The notes below the pieces were generated by a model. The model was not told the DNA's origin, made no database searches, and was given only the letters and a program-made list of their open reading frames with translations. From Thermoguttaceae bacterium (lineage in GTDB: Bacteria; Planctomycetota; Planctomycetia; Pirellulales; Thermoguttaceae): a stretch of 63,123 bases of DNA. Of this stretch, positions 16,351 through 24,244 are shown piece by piece. Positions within the stretch are counted from its first letter, which is position 1; each line of letters opens with the position of its first letter. Location of the stretch: assembly GCA_017407125.1 (NCBI GenBank), contig JAFQXE010000012.1, forward strand, positions 1 to 63,123, read 5' to 3'. A program made the translations under genes and the position numbers.

Positions 16351-17785
16351 TGACAATAAACCCCCCGCTCAAAATTTGGCGATGGCGTTCGTCGACAGTC
16401 TGAAAACGCTCAAATACGTTTTCATTTCCGGCGGCGGGTGGTATTCATATAATATCAAAACCGGCTGGAAGCTAATTCCAGAATGGTCAGTAAAAGCCGA
16501 AGTCAATCGGTTTTGTTTGAATACAATTCGGGATTCTGAAAACCTGTCCAAACAGCGATTAAATGACGTGATGGAGTTCGTCAAAACGTTTTTGACAGTA
16601 CCGGAACGAACAGACGATTCGCCAGACCCGGCGCAGTGGTTACGATTTGAAAACGGCTGTCTCCTTGCAGAATCGGCGGCGGGTTGGATTGCATGCAATA
16701 ACGCTTTATTGGACGTCGAGAAAGTGGCGTCTGCTCTGTATGAGGGGAAGCCGATTCCAGAGGAAGCAATTAAACCGCTGTCCCCGGAACTGTTCGTATT
16801 GGGGCGCGTTCCGTGCGATTTTGACCCCGTCGCAAGATGTCCCCGATGGTTCAAGTTCGTCAATGAGGTTTGTTTATCGGCTGTCGACAGGTACAATTTA
16901 CAACGGCTTTTCGGATTGTCTCTGACCTATAATCGGAAATATAACGTGTTCTTTGTACTGTATGGAGTAGCCGGAACGGGAAAGAGTACTGCTCTTGCAG
17001 TATTGGAAAAACTTAATTTTGGGACGGTTTGCGCTGTCTCTTTGTCAGATTTTGGAAAATCGTTTGCAATATTCCCTTTGACCGAAAACCGGTTAAACCT
17101 TGTAGCCGATATGCCAGCCGTCTGGGAATCAGCGTCGACAGCGTTTGACCGTGAAGCGGTTTTGAAGTCCCTGACTGAAAGCGAAATCTATTCCGTCGAA
17201 CGTAAATTTCAAGATACGGTCAAACGGCGGCTGGTTGCTCTGTCGGTTTTTGGTTCTAATCAGGTTCCCCGATTCGCTGACCGGTCTGGGGCGATTCGGC
17301 AGCGTCTCCGACTGATTCCCTTCCCTGTTCAATTCAGAGGAACGGCGGGACAGAATCCAAACTTGAAGCGGGAACTGCTGTCGGAACTGTCAGGCGTTTT
17401 GACCTGGGCGCTGTCTGGTTATGGGGAATTGATAACTGAAGGATATAAAACCTTCCCGGAATCCTCAAATGCCGAAGAACTGAAGCATGAAGCGGAATTG
17501 CAATCAAACCCGGTTTTGGCTTTTTGCGAGGAATGTTTGAAGCCGTCTGACCTGGATTCGGCGCTATCGTCTGACAGCGTTTATAAAGCATATCAAACCT
17601 ATTGTATTCGGAACGGACTAAAGCCGATGGCGTCAAACCGCGTTATTCCTGAAATCTGTTCCGTGATGGGAATCGAAAAGCCGGTTCCGTCTGGTTCAAA
17701 CCGTAGAAAAACCTTTTTTGGAATATGTTTTGCGAACGATACAGACGAAACGTCCGATGAATATTCATATTCAAATTATGAATAA
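16340..17785 (+). CDS. SF3 helicase, D5/phage P4-like
   Basis: Replicative DNA helicase of superfamily 3, 481 residues. The start is the ATG at 16340 inside the primase end, preceded by GAGAGG; an upstream frame from 16292 is an extension without support. The Walker A motif is VLYGVAGTGKSTALAVLEKL at about residue 210. LNLVADMP (about 252) is the Walker B region. FGSNQVPRFADRSGAIRQRL (about 310) is the conserved SF3 motif C with arginine finger. The N-terminal 150 residues correspond to a D5_N-type domain. The C-terminal 80 residues may form a winged helix. It works with the primase. Confidence 0.9.
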   Translation: MPNNDNKPPAQNLAMAFVDSLKTLKYVFISGGGWYSYNIKTGWKLIPEWSVKAEVNRFCLNTIRDSENLSKQRLNDVMEFVKTFLTVPERTDDSPDPAQWLRFENGCLLAESAAGWIACNNALLDVEKVASALYEGKPIPEEAIKPLSPELFVLGRVPCDFDPVARCPRWFKFVNEVCLSAVDRYNLQRLFGLSLTYNRKYNVFFVLYGVAGTGKSTALAVLEKLNFGTVCAVSLSDFGKSFAIFPLTENRLNLVADMPAVWESASTAFDREAVLKSLTESEIYSVERKFQDTVKRRLVALSVFGSNQVPRFADRSGAIRQRLRLIPFPVQFRGTAGQNPNLKRELLSELSGVLTWALSGYGELITEGYKTFPESSNAEELKHEAELQSNPVLAFCEECLKPSDLDSALSSDSVYKAYQTYCIRNGLKPMASNRVIPEICSVMGIEKPVPSGSNRRKTFFGICFANDTDETSDEYSYSNYE

Positions 17786-17803
17786 GTGAAAGGGGTGAAA
17801 GGG

Positions 17804-17836
17804 TTTTTCTATATTTTATTTCATATTATAGAAAAA
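17804..17836 (+). terminator. AT-rich stem-loop after the helicase gene
   Basis: TTTTTCTATA (17804-17813) pairs with TATAGAAAAA (17827-17836), preceded by GGG that can pair with the following TCC. It lies 18 bases past the helicase stop and may end the replication operon. GC content is low and there is no T tail after it, so confidence is moderate. Confidence 0.5.
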
Positions 17837-17884
17837 TCCTCTCTCTGGATATTACAAGCAAGCGCAGACCGCTCTATTAATACA

Positions 17885-18021
17885 ATAGTTTAAACTATGC
17901 TTATTGCTTTTCCATATCCTTTTTGCCGTTCCCTGCTGTTATGCTTGTAACAATATTTGACGATACAGACAGCAGGGATTTATTATCCCCCTATTGCGCA
18001 AAATTGCAAAACGTGTATAAT
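17885..18021 (+). promoter_or_regulatory. Integrase promoter with palindromes
   Basis: TTGCGC (17994-17999) and TATAAT (18016-18021) with 16 bases between make a good promoter about 60 bases upstream of the integrase ATG. A perfect 14-bp palindrome ATAGTTTAAACTAT lies at 17885-17898. TTGCGCAA overlaps the -35 box, and TTGCAA recurs at about 18004 and 18034. These could be binding sites controlling integrase expression. Confidence 0.55.
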
Positions 18022-18083
18022 GATAATTACAAATTGCAAGGAATAACAAAAAGCATTTAACAATAAATTGGAGTTTTTACATT

Positions 18084-19418
18084 ATGGCTAGTGTTTCAAT
18101 CAATCCTAAAACGAAAAAGTGTCAGATTCGCTTTTACTTTGATAACAAACAAAAGACGTTGTATCTGTCGACAGCAGACAAGAAGGCAGCTCAAACGATT
18201 TGTAACATGGTTGAACGGCTGGTAGAGCAAAAGCAGACGGGACAGCCTGACCGTCTTTTGTCAAACTGGTTGAAGGATATTCCAGACGATTTGCGCCAGC
18301 GGTTGGAGCGTGCCGGATTGGTCGAGCCGAAGCCGAAGCCGAAAACGATTCAGGATATTATCGACAGGTTCAAGGACAGAAAAGACGTCGAGCCGGCTAC
18401 ACTTTTGACCTATGATAAAATTTCAAGCAATCTGACAGAGTTCTTTGGTTCCGATTGTCTGTTAGAATCGATCGATACGGAACAGGCGGCGGCGTTTCAA
18501 ACGTGGCTGAATAAAAAGTATTGTGAAGCAACAGCCAAACGCAGAATTTCACTTGCAAAGCAGTTTTTCAATGAAGCTGAAAAGCTGGATTGGGTTTATA
18601 AAAATCCGTTCCGATTCTGTAAGGGTGGCGATGTTGTCAATAAGGAGAAATGGCAATACTTCCCCGTTGACGTTATTTCTAAAGCCCTTGACGAAATGAC
18701 AAACAAAGAACATAGAGCGCAGATTGCTCTAATGAGATTTGCCGGCGTCCGTGGGGCGTCTGAATTATATCAGATGGATTGGACGCCAGAAACGATTCGT
18801 TGGAGTTCTGGAAGCGGTACGGGGAGTATTACGATTCTTTCAGACAAGACAAAACGTCATGCAGGGAAAGAATTCAGAATCGTTCCGTTAAATCCGATTT
18901 TGGAATCTTGTTTGCGCGATTTGTACGATTCCGCCAGAGAGGGACAGTTGAAAATGTTTCCTAATTTGCGCAAAATAAGCAATCCGGGAAGCTGGATTAA
19001 AAAGGCGTTCCGATTGGTTGGAATCAATATCGGACAAGTTTATAATTTGCGGCGTTCGTACTGTTGCGATGTTATGGAATCCGTAGGGCAGGACGCAAAA
19101 GCCTATGAAGCGTTGACCGGTCATAATTTCGCTATGGGGTTGAAACATTATCAGCAGTACCACAAAGCAAGACAGGACAAAGCCGAAGGGCGGCTGATGG
19201 AATTTTGGTCAAAATTGGAGCCGGATTCTTTACCAAAAGAACAGGATTCTGAAAAAGTATACTTAAAAGTATACTTAAAATCGTACTTGCAGGACGGGAA
19301 TCTGGATAATTCAGAATTGCAAGCCGGCGGGAAGTCGATTCCGCAAGTCCCGGAAATTCAAGGACTTTTGCAAAATAAAAAACGTCTTGCTATGGAGAGC
19401 AAAACGTTCAAGAAATAA
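18084..19418 (+). CDS. int: Tyrosine recombinase/integrase
   Basis: Site-specific recombinase of the element, 444 residues. An N-terminal arm-binding part (about 1-80) is followed by a SAM-like core-binding domain (about 90-180, LNKKYCEATAKRRISLAKQF). The catalytic domain has RFAGVRGASEL (first Arg, about residue 216), YNLRRSYCCDVM (about 318; box II with the usual His replaced) and LTGHNFAMGLKHYQQY with the nucleophilic Tyr near 355. The C-terminal 60 residues (KVYLKVYLKS) are encoded across the right pair of GTATACT boxes. The stop codon lies inside the att repeat, three bases into it. Confidence 0.95.
   Translation: MASVSINPKTKKCQIRFYFDNKQKTLYLSTADKKAAQTICNMVERLVEQKQTGQPDRLLSNWLKDIPDDLRQRLERAGLVEPKPKPKTIQDIIDRFKDRKDVEPATLLTYDKISSNLTEFFGSDCLLESIDTEQAAAFQTWLNKKYCEATAKRRISLAKQFFNEAEKLDWVYKNPFRFCKGGDVVNKEKWQYFPVDVISKALDEMTNKEHRAQIALMRFAGVRGASELYQMDWTPETIRWSSGSGTGSITILSDKTKRHAGKEFRIVPLNPILESCLRDLYDSAREGQLKMFPNLRKISNPGSWIKKAFRLVGINIGQVYNLRRSYCCDVMESVGQDAKAYEALTGHNFAMGLKHYQQYHKARQDKAEGRLMEFWSKLEPDSLPKEQDSEKVYLKVYLKSYLQDGNLDNSELQAGGKSIPQVPEIQGLLQNKKRLAMESKTFKK
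19255..19276. promoter_or_regulatory. Right pair of GTATACT boxes
   Basis: AAGTATACTT at 19255-19264 and again at 19267-19276, a 12-base period identical to the pair at the left end. They are 138 bases inside the right att repeat and within the integrase coding sequence. Confidence 0.55.
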
Positions 19419-19442
19419 AAAAATGGGCAGTACAGAACTCGA
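19414..19442. repeat. attR-like direct repeat inside tRNA-Val
   Basis: 29 bases identical to 12237-12265. It spans the integrase stop codon, the T run after the tRNA and the tRNA 3' end back to the T-loop. The element therefore restores a full tRNA on integration. Confidence 0.93.
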
Positions 19443-19498
19443 ATCTGTGACCTCCTCCGTGTCAGGGAGGCGCGCTAACCAAACTGCGCTAACTGCCC
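19424..19498 (-). tRNA. tRNA-Val (anticodon GAC)
   Basis: 75 nt on the minus strand. Acceptor stem GGGCAGT/ACTGCCC is perfect, the D-arm is GCGC...GCGC, the anticodon stem CCTCC/GGAGG holds the loop CTGACAC, and the T-arm ACAGA-TTCGAGT-TCTGT is canonical. The discriminator base is A and CCA is not encoded; a run of T follows directly. It reads GUC and GUU codons. It is the integration target of the 7.2 kb element and appears functional. Confidence 0.96.
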
Positions 19499-19540
19499 AT
19501 TCCATGATTTGCAGACGCTGTCCGCAAACTGAATGAACGT

Positions 19541-19568
19541 ATTATGCCACGTTTTTATATTTTGTCAA
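19541..19568 (-). promoter_or_regulatory. Promoter of tRNA-Val
   Basis: On the minus strand TTGACA (19568-19563), 16 bases, then CATAAT (19546-19541), about 43 bases upstream of the mature tRNA 5' end. It is a near-consensus sigma-70 promoter. Confidence 0.8.
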
Positions 19569-19619
19569 CCGCCCGCGCCTGAAATTTTCCAAAATATTTA
19601 GAGATTTCCGGAACGTTCA

Positions 19620-19647
19620 TTGATTCTTATCCGTTTTATGGTATAAT
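19620..19647 (+). promoter_or_regulatory. Promoter of the Ski2-like helicase gene
   Basis: TTGATT (19620-19625), 16 bases, TATAAT (19642-19647), 75 bases upstream of the ATG at 19723. It is divergent from the tRNA promoter. Confidence 0.7.
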
Positions 19648-19722
19648 TCCCTAAATACGCGCCTGGGATTCGTAACCTGGGCGGTTATCAATAAATAATG
19701 CTATTATCAACGTAATACGGCA

Positions 19723-22344
19723 ATGACTCGCGACGAAATTTACGAGGCGTTTTTGGCTCAGATTCCCTACGAATTGTATCCCATGCAGGAAGAAGCCCTC
19801 TTGGCTTGGTTTTCTTCCGAGCAGGGCGTTCTCGTGTCCGCGCCGACTGGAATGGGAAAGACGCTCATTGCCGAAGCCGTTGTTTTTGAGGCTCTAACAA
19901 CCGGGCGGAGGGCGTACTATACAACGCCGTTGATCGCTCTGACTGACCAGAAGTTCCATGAATTACAGGTCAAAGCGGCTCAGTGGGGGTTCGACCCCAA
20001 CGACGTCGGGCTGGTTACCGGCAACCGCAAAGTCAATCCAGACGCCAAAATTCTGGTCGTCGTTGCGGAAATCCTGTTTAATCGCCTTCTTCAGCCCGAA
20101 AGCGCGGCGGCGGAGAGTTCCGCCTTGAATTTCGACGACGTCGACGCGGTCGTCATGGACGAGTTCCATCAGTTTAACGACCCGGAGCGGGGAATCGTCT
20201 GGGAATTCTCACTTCGGCTTCTTCCCCCGCGAATTCGGACGCTGCTGCTGTCGGCAACGGTCGGGAACGCGCAACAGTTCGCCATCTGGCTGGAAACGCG
20301 GCATCATCGGAAGCTGGAAGTCGTCGAGTCGGACGAGCGAAAAGTCTCCTTGATGTTTCAGTGGGACGAGGAACATTTTCTGGAAGAATTCGTCGAGGAA
20401 ATGGCGCTGGGAGACGACGAGACGCGCCGAACCCCTGCGCTGCTGTTCTGCTTTAGCCGGGATTTGTGCTGGGACTACGCGGAAATCCTCAAAGGGAAAA
20501 AACTCATCTCCGGTCAACAACAGGCGGGGCTGCTGGCGGAACTGCAGTCTGAAAAGATGACGGACGGCATCGGACCCAAGCTCAAGACGATGCTTCTTCG
20601 CGGCGTCGGCGTTCATCATGCGGGGGTCATGCCCAAGTACCGGCGAATCGTGGAACGATGTTTCCAGAAAAAGCTGCTGGCGGTCTGCGCCTGTACCGAG
20701 ACGCTGTCGGCTGGAATCAACCTGCCAGCACGGTCGGTAGTTCTGCCCAGCCTGCTCAAGGGTCCGAAAGGGAAAAAGAAACTCGTTCCGTTCGGGACGG
20801 CTCATCAGATTTTCGGCCGCGCCGGTCGCCCGCAGTTCGACACGCAAGGATACGTTTTCGCTCTGGCTCATCCAGACGACGTCAAAATCGCCCGATGGCA
20901 GAAGAAATACGATCAGATTCCCGAAAACACGCCTGACCCGAACTTGCAGAAAGCTAAAAAACAACTCAAAAAGAAACAGCCCAAGCGGTCGCCGGAAGAG
21001 CAGTACTGGTCGGAAAAGCAGTTCCAGATCTTGCAAAACGCCAAGGCAGAGAACCTTCATTCCGTTGGGCAGATTCCGTGGCGCTTGCTGGCGTTTATGC
21101 TTCAGGCGTCGCCGGACGTTCAGCAATTGCGAAAGCTGGTTCAAGACCGCTTGCTCGATTCCGGACGCATGGAACGCGGTCAGCGGGATCTCGATCAGGC
21201 GCTCCTGACGCTTCACAACGCAGGCTATGTTGTTCTGGAACCCGCTCCGCCTGCCGATAAATCCCGTCTTATTACGGAACTTGACCTGGGAACGGACCCT
21301 TCGCCCGACGCTCCCGCGATTGAGATCAAATATCTTCCCGAAAAGGAAACCCCGCAAGAGCCGAAAGAAGAACAGGGATTTGGTTTCGGGCTGTTTGACG
21401 AGGAAGAAGAGAAAGAGTTGCAAGTAGCAAGTGGATTGGAAGGCGGTAATGAAGTGAGCGAAGCGAACGAAATTACGCATTCGCCGTCAGGCGAAGATGA
21501 GTTGCGAGTTGCGAGTTGCGAGTTGCGAGAAGAAGCAAGCGCCACGCCGACGCCGACGCCAACTCCTAACTCCTCACTCCTAATTCCTAACTCTAAAGCA
21601 ATCGAGACTTCTTCAACATCCGATCCGTCCTGGTCGCCCCTGCGCGCCGCCGGTACGGAAAAGATGTCGATTCTGACTCAGATTCGGTCGATCAATCCGC
21701 TTTACGGGGCGTTTCTGATTGATCAGCTGGTCGATGCGGATCTTAAAGAGAAACTGCAGGCGTTCGAGTCCGTTTTGGAAGTTCCCACGACGCTGCTTCG
21801 CAACGTTCGCGTTCCTCGTCAGTGGGAATTGCCGCCGGGACGTCTGGCGCAAAGTCGGCTGGACAAACAGCTGTTACAACTCGGCCTGGCGACAATCGAC
21901 GAGTTGGTCGAGAAGACGAAAGAGGAAATTCAGGAAGAACGGGAACGCTTCGGCGGGCTGCCGGACGCCTCGGAACGGGTCTGGGTGATTCCGTTTGCGG
22001 AAAAGCTCTATCGTCTGTTCCAGTACGAATACCCGCTGGTAGAAGATATCAAAATCACCCCGGTTTGGATAACGGGCGAAATTCTGGAGTTCGGCGAGTT
22101 CAATAAGTACATCACGTCGAAGGGGCTGGCGCGTCAGGAGGGCTTGATTTTCCGGCATCTGCTCCGTATGATTCTGCTATTGGAAGAATTCGCTCAGTTA
22201 GACGTTCCTGTCAGCGTCCGGGAAACGTGGAAGCCGGAACTGCTGGGCGTCGCCGACGTCTTGCGTCAATGCTGCTCCGCCGCCGACCCACAGGCGACAG
22301 AGGAAATCCTCGCCAAGTCGGAAGAAGAACGGGAGTCTATGTAA
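19723..22344 (+). CDS. Ski2/Mtr4-like DExH-box helicase
   Basis: Superfamily 2 helicase, 873 residues, probably acting on RNA; the process is unknown. Motif I is VSAPTGMGKTLIAEA (about residue 38), motif II is DEFH (about 146, VVMDEFHQF), motif III is LLSATVGN (about 173). The C-terminal RecA half has GVGVHHAGVMPKYRRIVE, CTETLSAGINLPARSVVLPS and FGRAGRPQFDTQGYV. Residues about 565-630 are a low-complexity insertion (Glu-rich, then TPTPTPTPNSSLLIPNS) encoded by the intergenic repeat family, which splits the conserved C-terminal region. No Shine-Dalgarno sequence is obvious. It follows the tRNA gene on the opposite strand. Confidence 0.92.
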   Translation: MTRDEIYEAFLAQIPYELYPMQEEALLAWFSSEQGVLVSAPTGMGKTLIAEAVVFEALTTGRRAYYTTPLIALTDQKFHELQVKAAQWGFDPNDVGLVTGNRKVNPDAKILVVVAEILFNRLLQPESAAAESSALNFDDVDAVVMDEFHQFNDPERGIVWEFSLRLLPPRIRTLLLSATVGNAQQFAIWLETRHHRKLEVVESDERKVSLMFQWDEEHFLEEFVEEMALGDDETRRTPALLFCFSRDLCWDYAEILKGKKLISGQQQAGLLAELQSEKMTDGIGPKLKTMLLRGVGVHHAGVMPKYRRIVERCFQKKLLAVCACTETLSAGINLPARSVVLPSLLKGPKGKKKLVPFGTAHQIFGRAGRPQFDTQGYVFALAHPDDVKIARWQKKYDQIPENTPDPNLQKAKKQLKKKQPKRSPEEQYWSEKQFQILQNAKAENLHSVGQIPWRLLAFMLQASPDVQQLRKLVQDRLLDSGRMERGQRDLDQALLTLHNAGYVVLEPAPPADKSRLITELDLGTDPSPDAPAIEIKYLPEKETPQEPKEEQGFGFGLFDEEEEKELQVASGLEGGNEVSEANEITHSPSGEDELRVASCELREEASATPTPTPTPNSSLLIPNSKAIETSSTSDPSWSPLRAAGTEKMSILTQIRSINPLYGAFLIDQLVDADLKEKLQAFESVLEVPTTLLRNVRVPRQWELPPGRLAQSRLDKQLLQLGLATIDELVEKTKEEIQEERERFGGLPDASERVWVIPFAEKLYRLFQYEYPLVEDIKITPVWITGEILEFGEFNKYITSKGLARQEGLIFRHLLRMILLLEEFAQLDVPVSVRETWKPELLGVADVLRQCCSAADPQATEEILAKSEEERESM
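21421..21595 (+). repeat. Heptamer repeat in frame within the helicase gene
   Basis: Contains an ATTCGCC-GTCA-GGCGAA core at about 21479-21495, four direct GAGTTGC-type units at 21500-21530, and units of the CCTAACTCCTCACTCC type at 21563-21592. The same vocabulary occurs between genes at 3311-3362, 37594 and 51932. The reading frame stays open through it. Confidence 0.8.
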
Positions 22345-22359
22345 CAAAAAGGAAGAACT

Positions 22360-22896
22360 ATGTTTACGATAAAACCATGTTCAATTGAAGACGTCGATAC
22401 GATTATGGACATGCAGGATCATGTTATTGTAATCAATAATAAGACCGACAAAGGGAGTTGGTATATTGTAACAGAGCGCTGCGATCTGGAAGAAGGTCTG
22501 AAGAACAACGACCTGCTGGTTCTCGGCGCGTACTGCAACGGCGAACTGGCCGCCTGTATTGCGATGTCTTTTGGAGACCCGCACGGCATGTTTAAGACGC
22601 TTCTGAATAATTATCAGAATAACGAAGACAAACAGTTCGCCTACGCCAAGATGGCAATTGTCAAAGAGGCGTATCGCGGTCACGGTCTGCAAAGAACGCT
22701 GCTGCGTGCGCTCGAGGCTGAAGCTCTCAAAAATCCCCAGATAAAGTACATGGGAGCGATCGTTCATCCGGACAACAGCTTCAGTCTCAAAAACGTTCTG
22801 GCGGAAGGTTACGAAAACAAAGGCAGAGCTATCCCTGACCCCCACCCGGGCTATCCGAGAGTACTGCTATTTAAGACTCTGGACAGGCAGAACTAA
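22360..22896 (+). CDS. GNAT-family N-acetyltransferase
   Basis: 178-residue acetyltransferase with unknown acceptor. The acetyl-CoA site is VKEAYRGHGLQRTLLRALE (about residue 106), preceded by a beta strand YAKMAIV. HPDNSFSLKNVLAEGYENKG matches motif B in GNATs acting on small molecules. Translation starts at an ATG preceded by GGAAGA, 15 bases after the helicase stop, so it may be co-transcribed with the helicase. No functional link is evident. Confidence 0.88.
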   Translation: MFTIKPCSIEDVDTIMDMQDHVIVINNKTDKGSWYIVTERCDLEEGLKNNDLLVLGAYCNGELAACIAMSFGDPHGMFKTLLNNYQNNEDKQFAYAKMAIVKEAYRGHGLQRTLLRALEAEALKNPQIKYMGAIVHPDNSFSLKNVLAEGYENKGRAIPDPHPGYPRVLLFKTLDRQN

Positions 22897-22921
22897 AAGA
22901 ATCTGTTTATGTATTTGTTTT

Positions 22922-23190
22922 TTTAACCACGAAAAACACGAAATAAGCGAAAGTTACGAAAGAATTTTAAAATTTCGTGTTTTTTCGTTCTTTTCGTGTA
23001 TTTCGTGTTAAAAAATCCAATGCAACGCCAATAGCTATTGACTTGTCAATAACCAATCGGTGGAAATCCGTATTTTCCCGGGAGCTTACGCACCCGGCTC
23101 GCCAAAATCCGTGTGCGGACTGACCTACGAAAACGTCGTTTAGTCGTTCGCGTGAACGTCGTAGGCGGCGCGTTAAAAGGAATTCTTCGA
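22922..23190. repeat. Large dispersed repeat, copy A, with remnant of an aldo/keto reductase 3' end
   Basis: About 270 bases closely matching 24874-25140. It starts with CACGAAAAACACGAAATAAGC, is followed by TTTCGTG-type inverted units, then ACTTGTCAATAACCAATCGG, and ends (23139-23190) with a copy of the last 50 bases of the aldo/keto reductase gene including its stop codon but shifted in frame. It also holds CCCGGGAGCTTACGCACCCG (about 23088), a motif seen again near 38026 and 48720. Confidence 0.8.
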
Positions 23191-23192
23191 CA

Positions 23193-24224
23193 TCATTTCA
23201 GATTCTTCCTGTAAAACGCCTCAATCTTGTCGAACGGAATGGCGTTCTTTCCGCCGCCGTCGTAGAGGTCGCAGTGCGACGCGCCGGGAACGATCAGAAG
23301 TTCTTTGTTGTCGCCCTTGAGCATTTTGAACGCCGTCTCGCCGAAGTAGCGGCTGTGCGCTTTTTCACCGTGAACGACCATAACCGCGCTCTCGATTTCG
23401 TCGGCGTAGGCGAGCAGCTTGGCGTTCAGGAAAGAGAGGAAACTCGTTACGTTCCAGCCGTCCGTCGAGTTGAGCGAGCGGGGATGGAAGCCGCGCGGCG
23501 TCTTGTAGTAGGCGTAGTAGTCCTTGACGAACTGCGGAGCGTCGTCCGGAAGCGGATCAACGACCCCGCCGCCGCGTTTGGGAGCGGCAGATCGGAAATC
23601 GACGATGCGCTGGGCGTTCATCGCTTCGCGTTTCTTCATGCGTTCGGCTGCGGAATCCTCCGAGTCGTAGTAGCCGTTGGCTGTAACGCGGGTCATGTCG
23701 TACATTGTTGAGGCGACGGTTGCTTTGACGCGCGTATCGATCGCTGCCGTATTGATGGCAAGACCGCCCCACCCGCAAATGCCGAGGATGCCGATTTTCT
23801 CCGGGTCAACGTCGTCCCGGCTAATAAGGTAATCGACAGCTGCCTGGAAGTCTTCGGTATTGATGTCCGGCGAGGCAACGTAGCGAGGCGAACCGCCCGA
23901 TTCCCCTGTGAAGGACGGGTCGAACGCGATGGTCAAAAACCCGCGCTCCGCAAGCGTCTGGGCGTAAAGACCGCTCGACTGTTCCTTCACTGCCCCAAAC
24001 GGACCGCTGACGGCAATCGCCGCGAGCCGTCCCGTTGCGCCTTTCGGCTTGTATACGTCTGCAGCGAGCGTGATGCCAAATCGATTTTGGAAGGTCGCCT
24101 TGCAGTGGTCCACCTTCTCGGACTTCGGGAACGTCTTGTCCCATTCCTGCGTCAGTTCCAGTTCCGCAGCGTTCGCGGTCAATGTCATTGCAATGAGAAT
24201 TGATCCTAAAATAAATCTGGTCAT
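23193..24224 (-). CDS. Exported alpha/beta hydrolase (dienelactone-hydrolase-like)
   Basis: 343 residues with a clear signal peptide (FILGSILIAMTLTANA). The fold is shown by IAVSGPFGAVKEQSSGLYAQ (oxyanion region), the nucleophile elbow IGILGICGWGGLA at about residue 145 (Cys in place of Ser, as in dienelactone hydrolases), and the late His in VPGASHCDLYDGG. It resembles YcjY-type hydrolases. The substrate is unknown. It probably forms a two-gene unit with the HD-domain gene upstream (20 bases apart), and both lie between repeat copies A and B. Confidence 0.87.
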   Translation of the reverse strand: MTRFILGSILIAMTLTANAAELELTQEWDKTFPKSEKVDHCKATFQNRFGITLAADVYKPKGATGRLAAIAVSGPFGAVKEQSSGLYAQTLAERGFLTIAFDPSFTGESGGSPRYVASPDINTEDFQAAVDYLISRDDVDPEKIGILGICGWGGLAINTAAIDTRVKATVASTMYDMTRVTANGYYDSEDSAAERMKKREAMNAQRIVDFRSAAPKRGGGVVDPLPDDAPQFVKDYYAYYKTPRGFHPRSLNSTDGWNVTSFLSFLNAKLLAYADEIESAVMVVHGEKAHSRYFGETAFKMLKGDNKELLIVPGASHCDLYDGGGKNAIPFDKIEAFYRKNLK

Positions 24225-24244
24225 GTTTGATACTCCTTTGGAAA

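Larger units (their letters stand above)
12237..19442 (+). mobile_element. 7.2 kb integrative element in a tRNA-Val gene
   Basis: The boundaries are two identical 29-bp repeats (12237-12265 and 19414-19442). The right copy is the 3' end of an intact tRNA-Val gene. Inside are, in one direction, a small ORF, a repeat-rich kilobase, an unknown protein, an excisionase-like HTH, a DUF669-like protein, an AEP-type primase, an SF3 helicase and a tyrosine integrase whose stop codon lies within the att repeat. This is the layout of phage satellites or small integrative plasmids: integration plus self-replication, with no capsid, terminase or conjugation gene. All genes appear intact, so it may be active. 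Confidence 0.93.

Noticed and set aside
12237..19442. Prophage
   Set aside because: No capsid, portal, terminase, tail or lysis gene; the size and gene set fit a satellite or integrative plasmid instead.
20209..21480. 423-residue minus-strand frame opposite the helicase
   Set aside because: Exact anticoding shadow of the helicase gene, with the Leu/Phe/Arg-rich look of an antisense frame.
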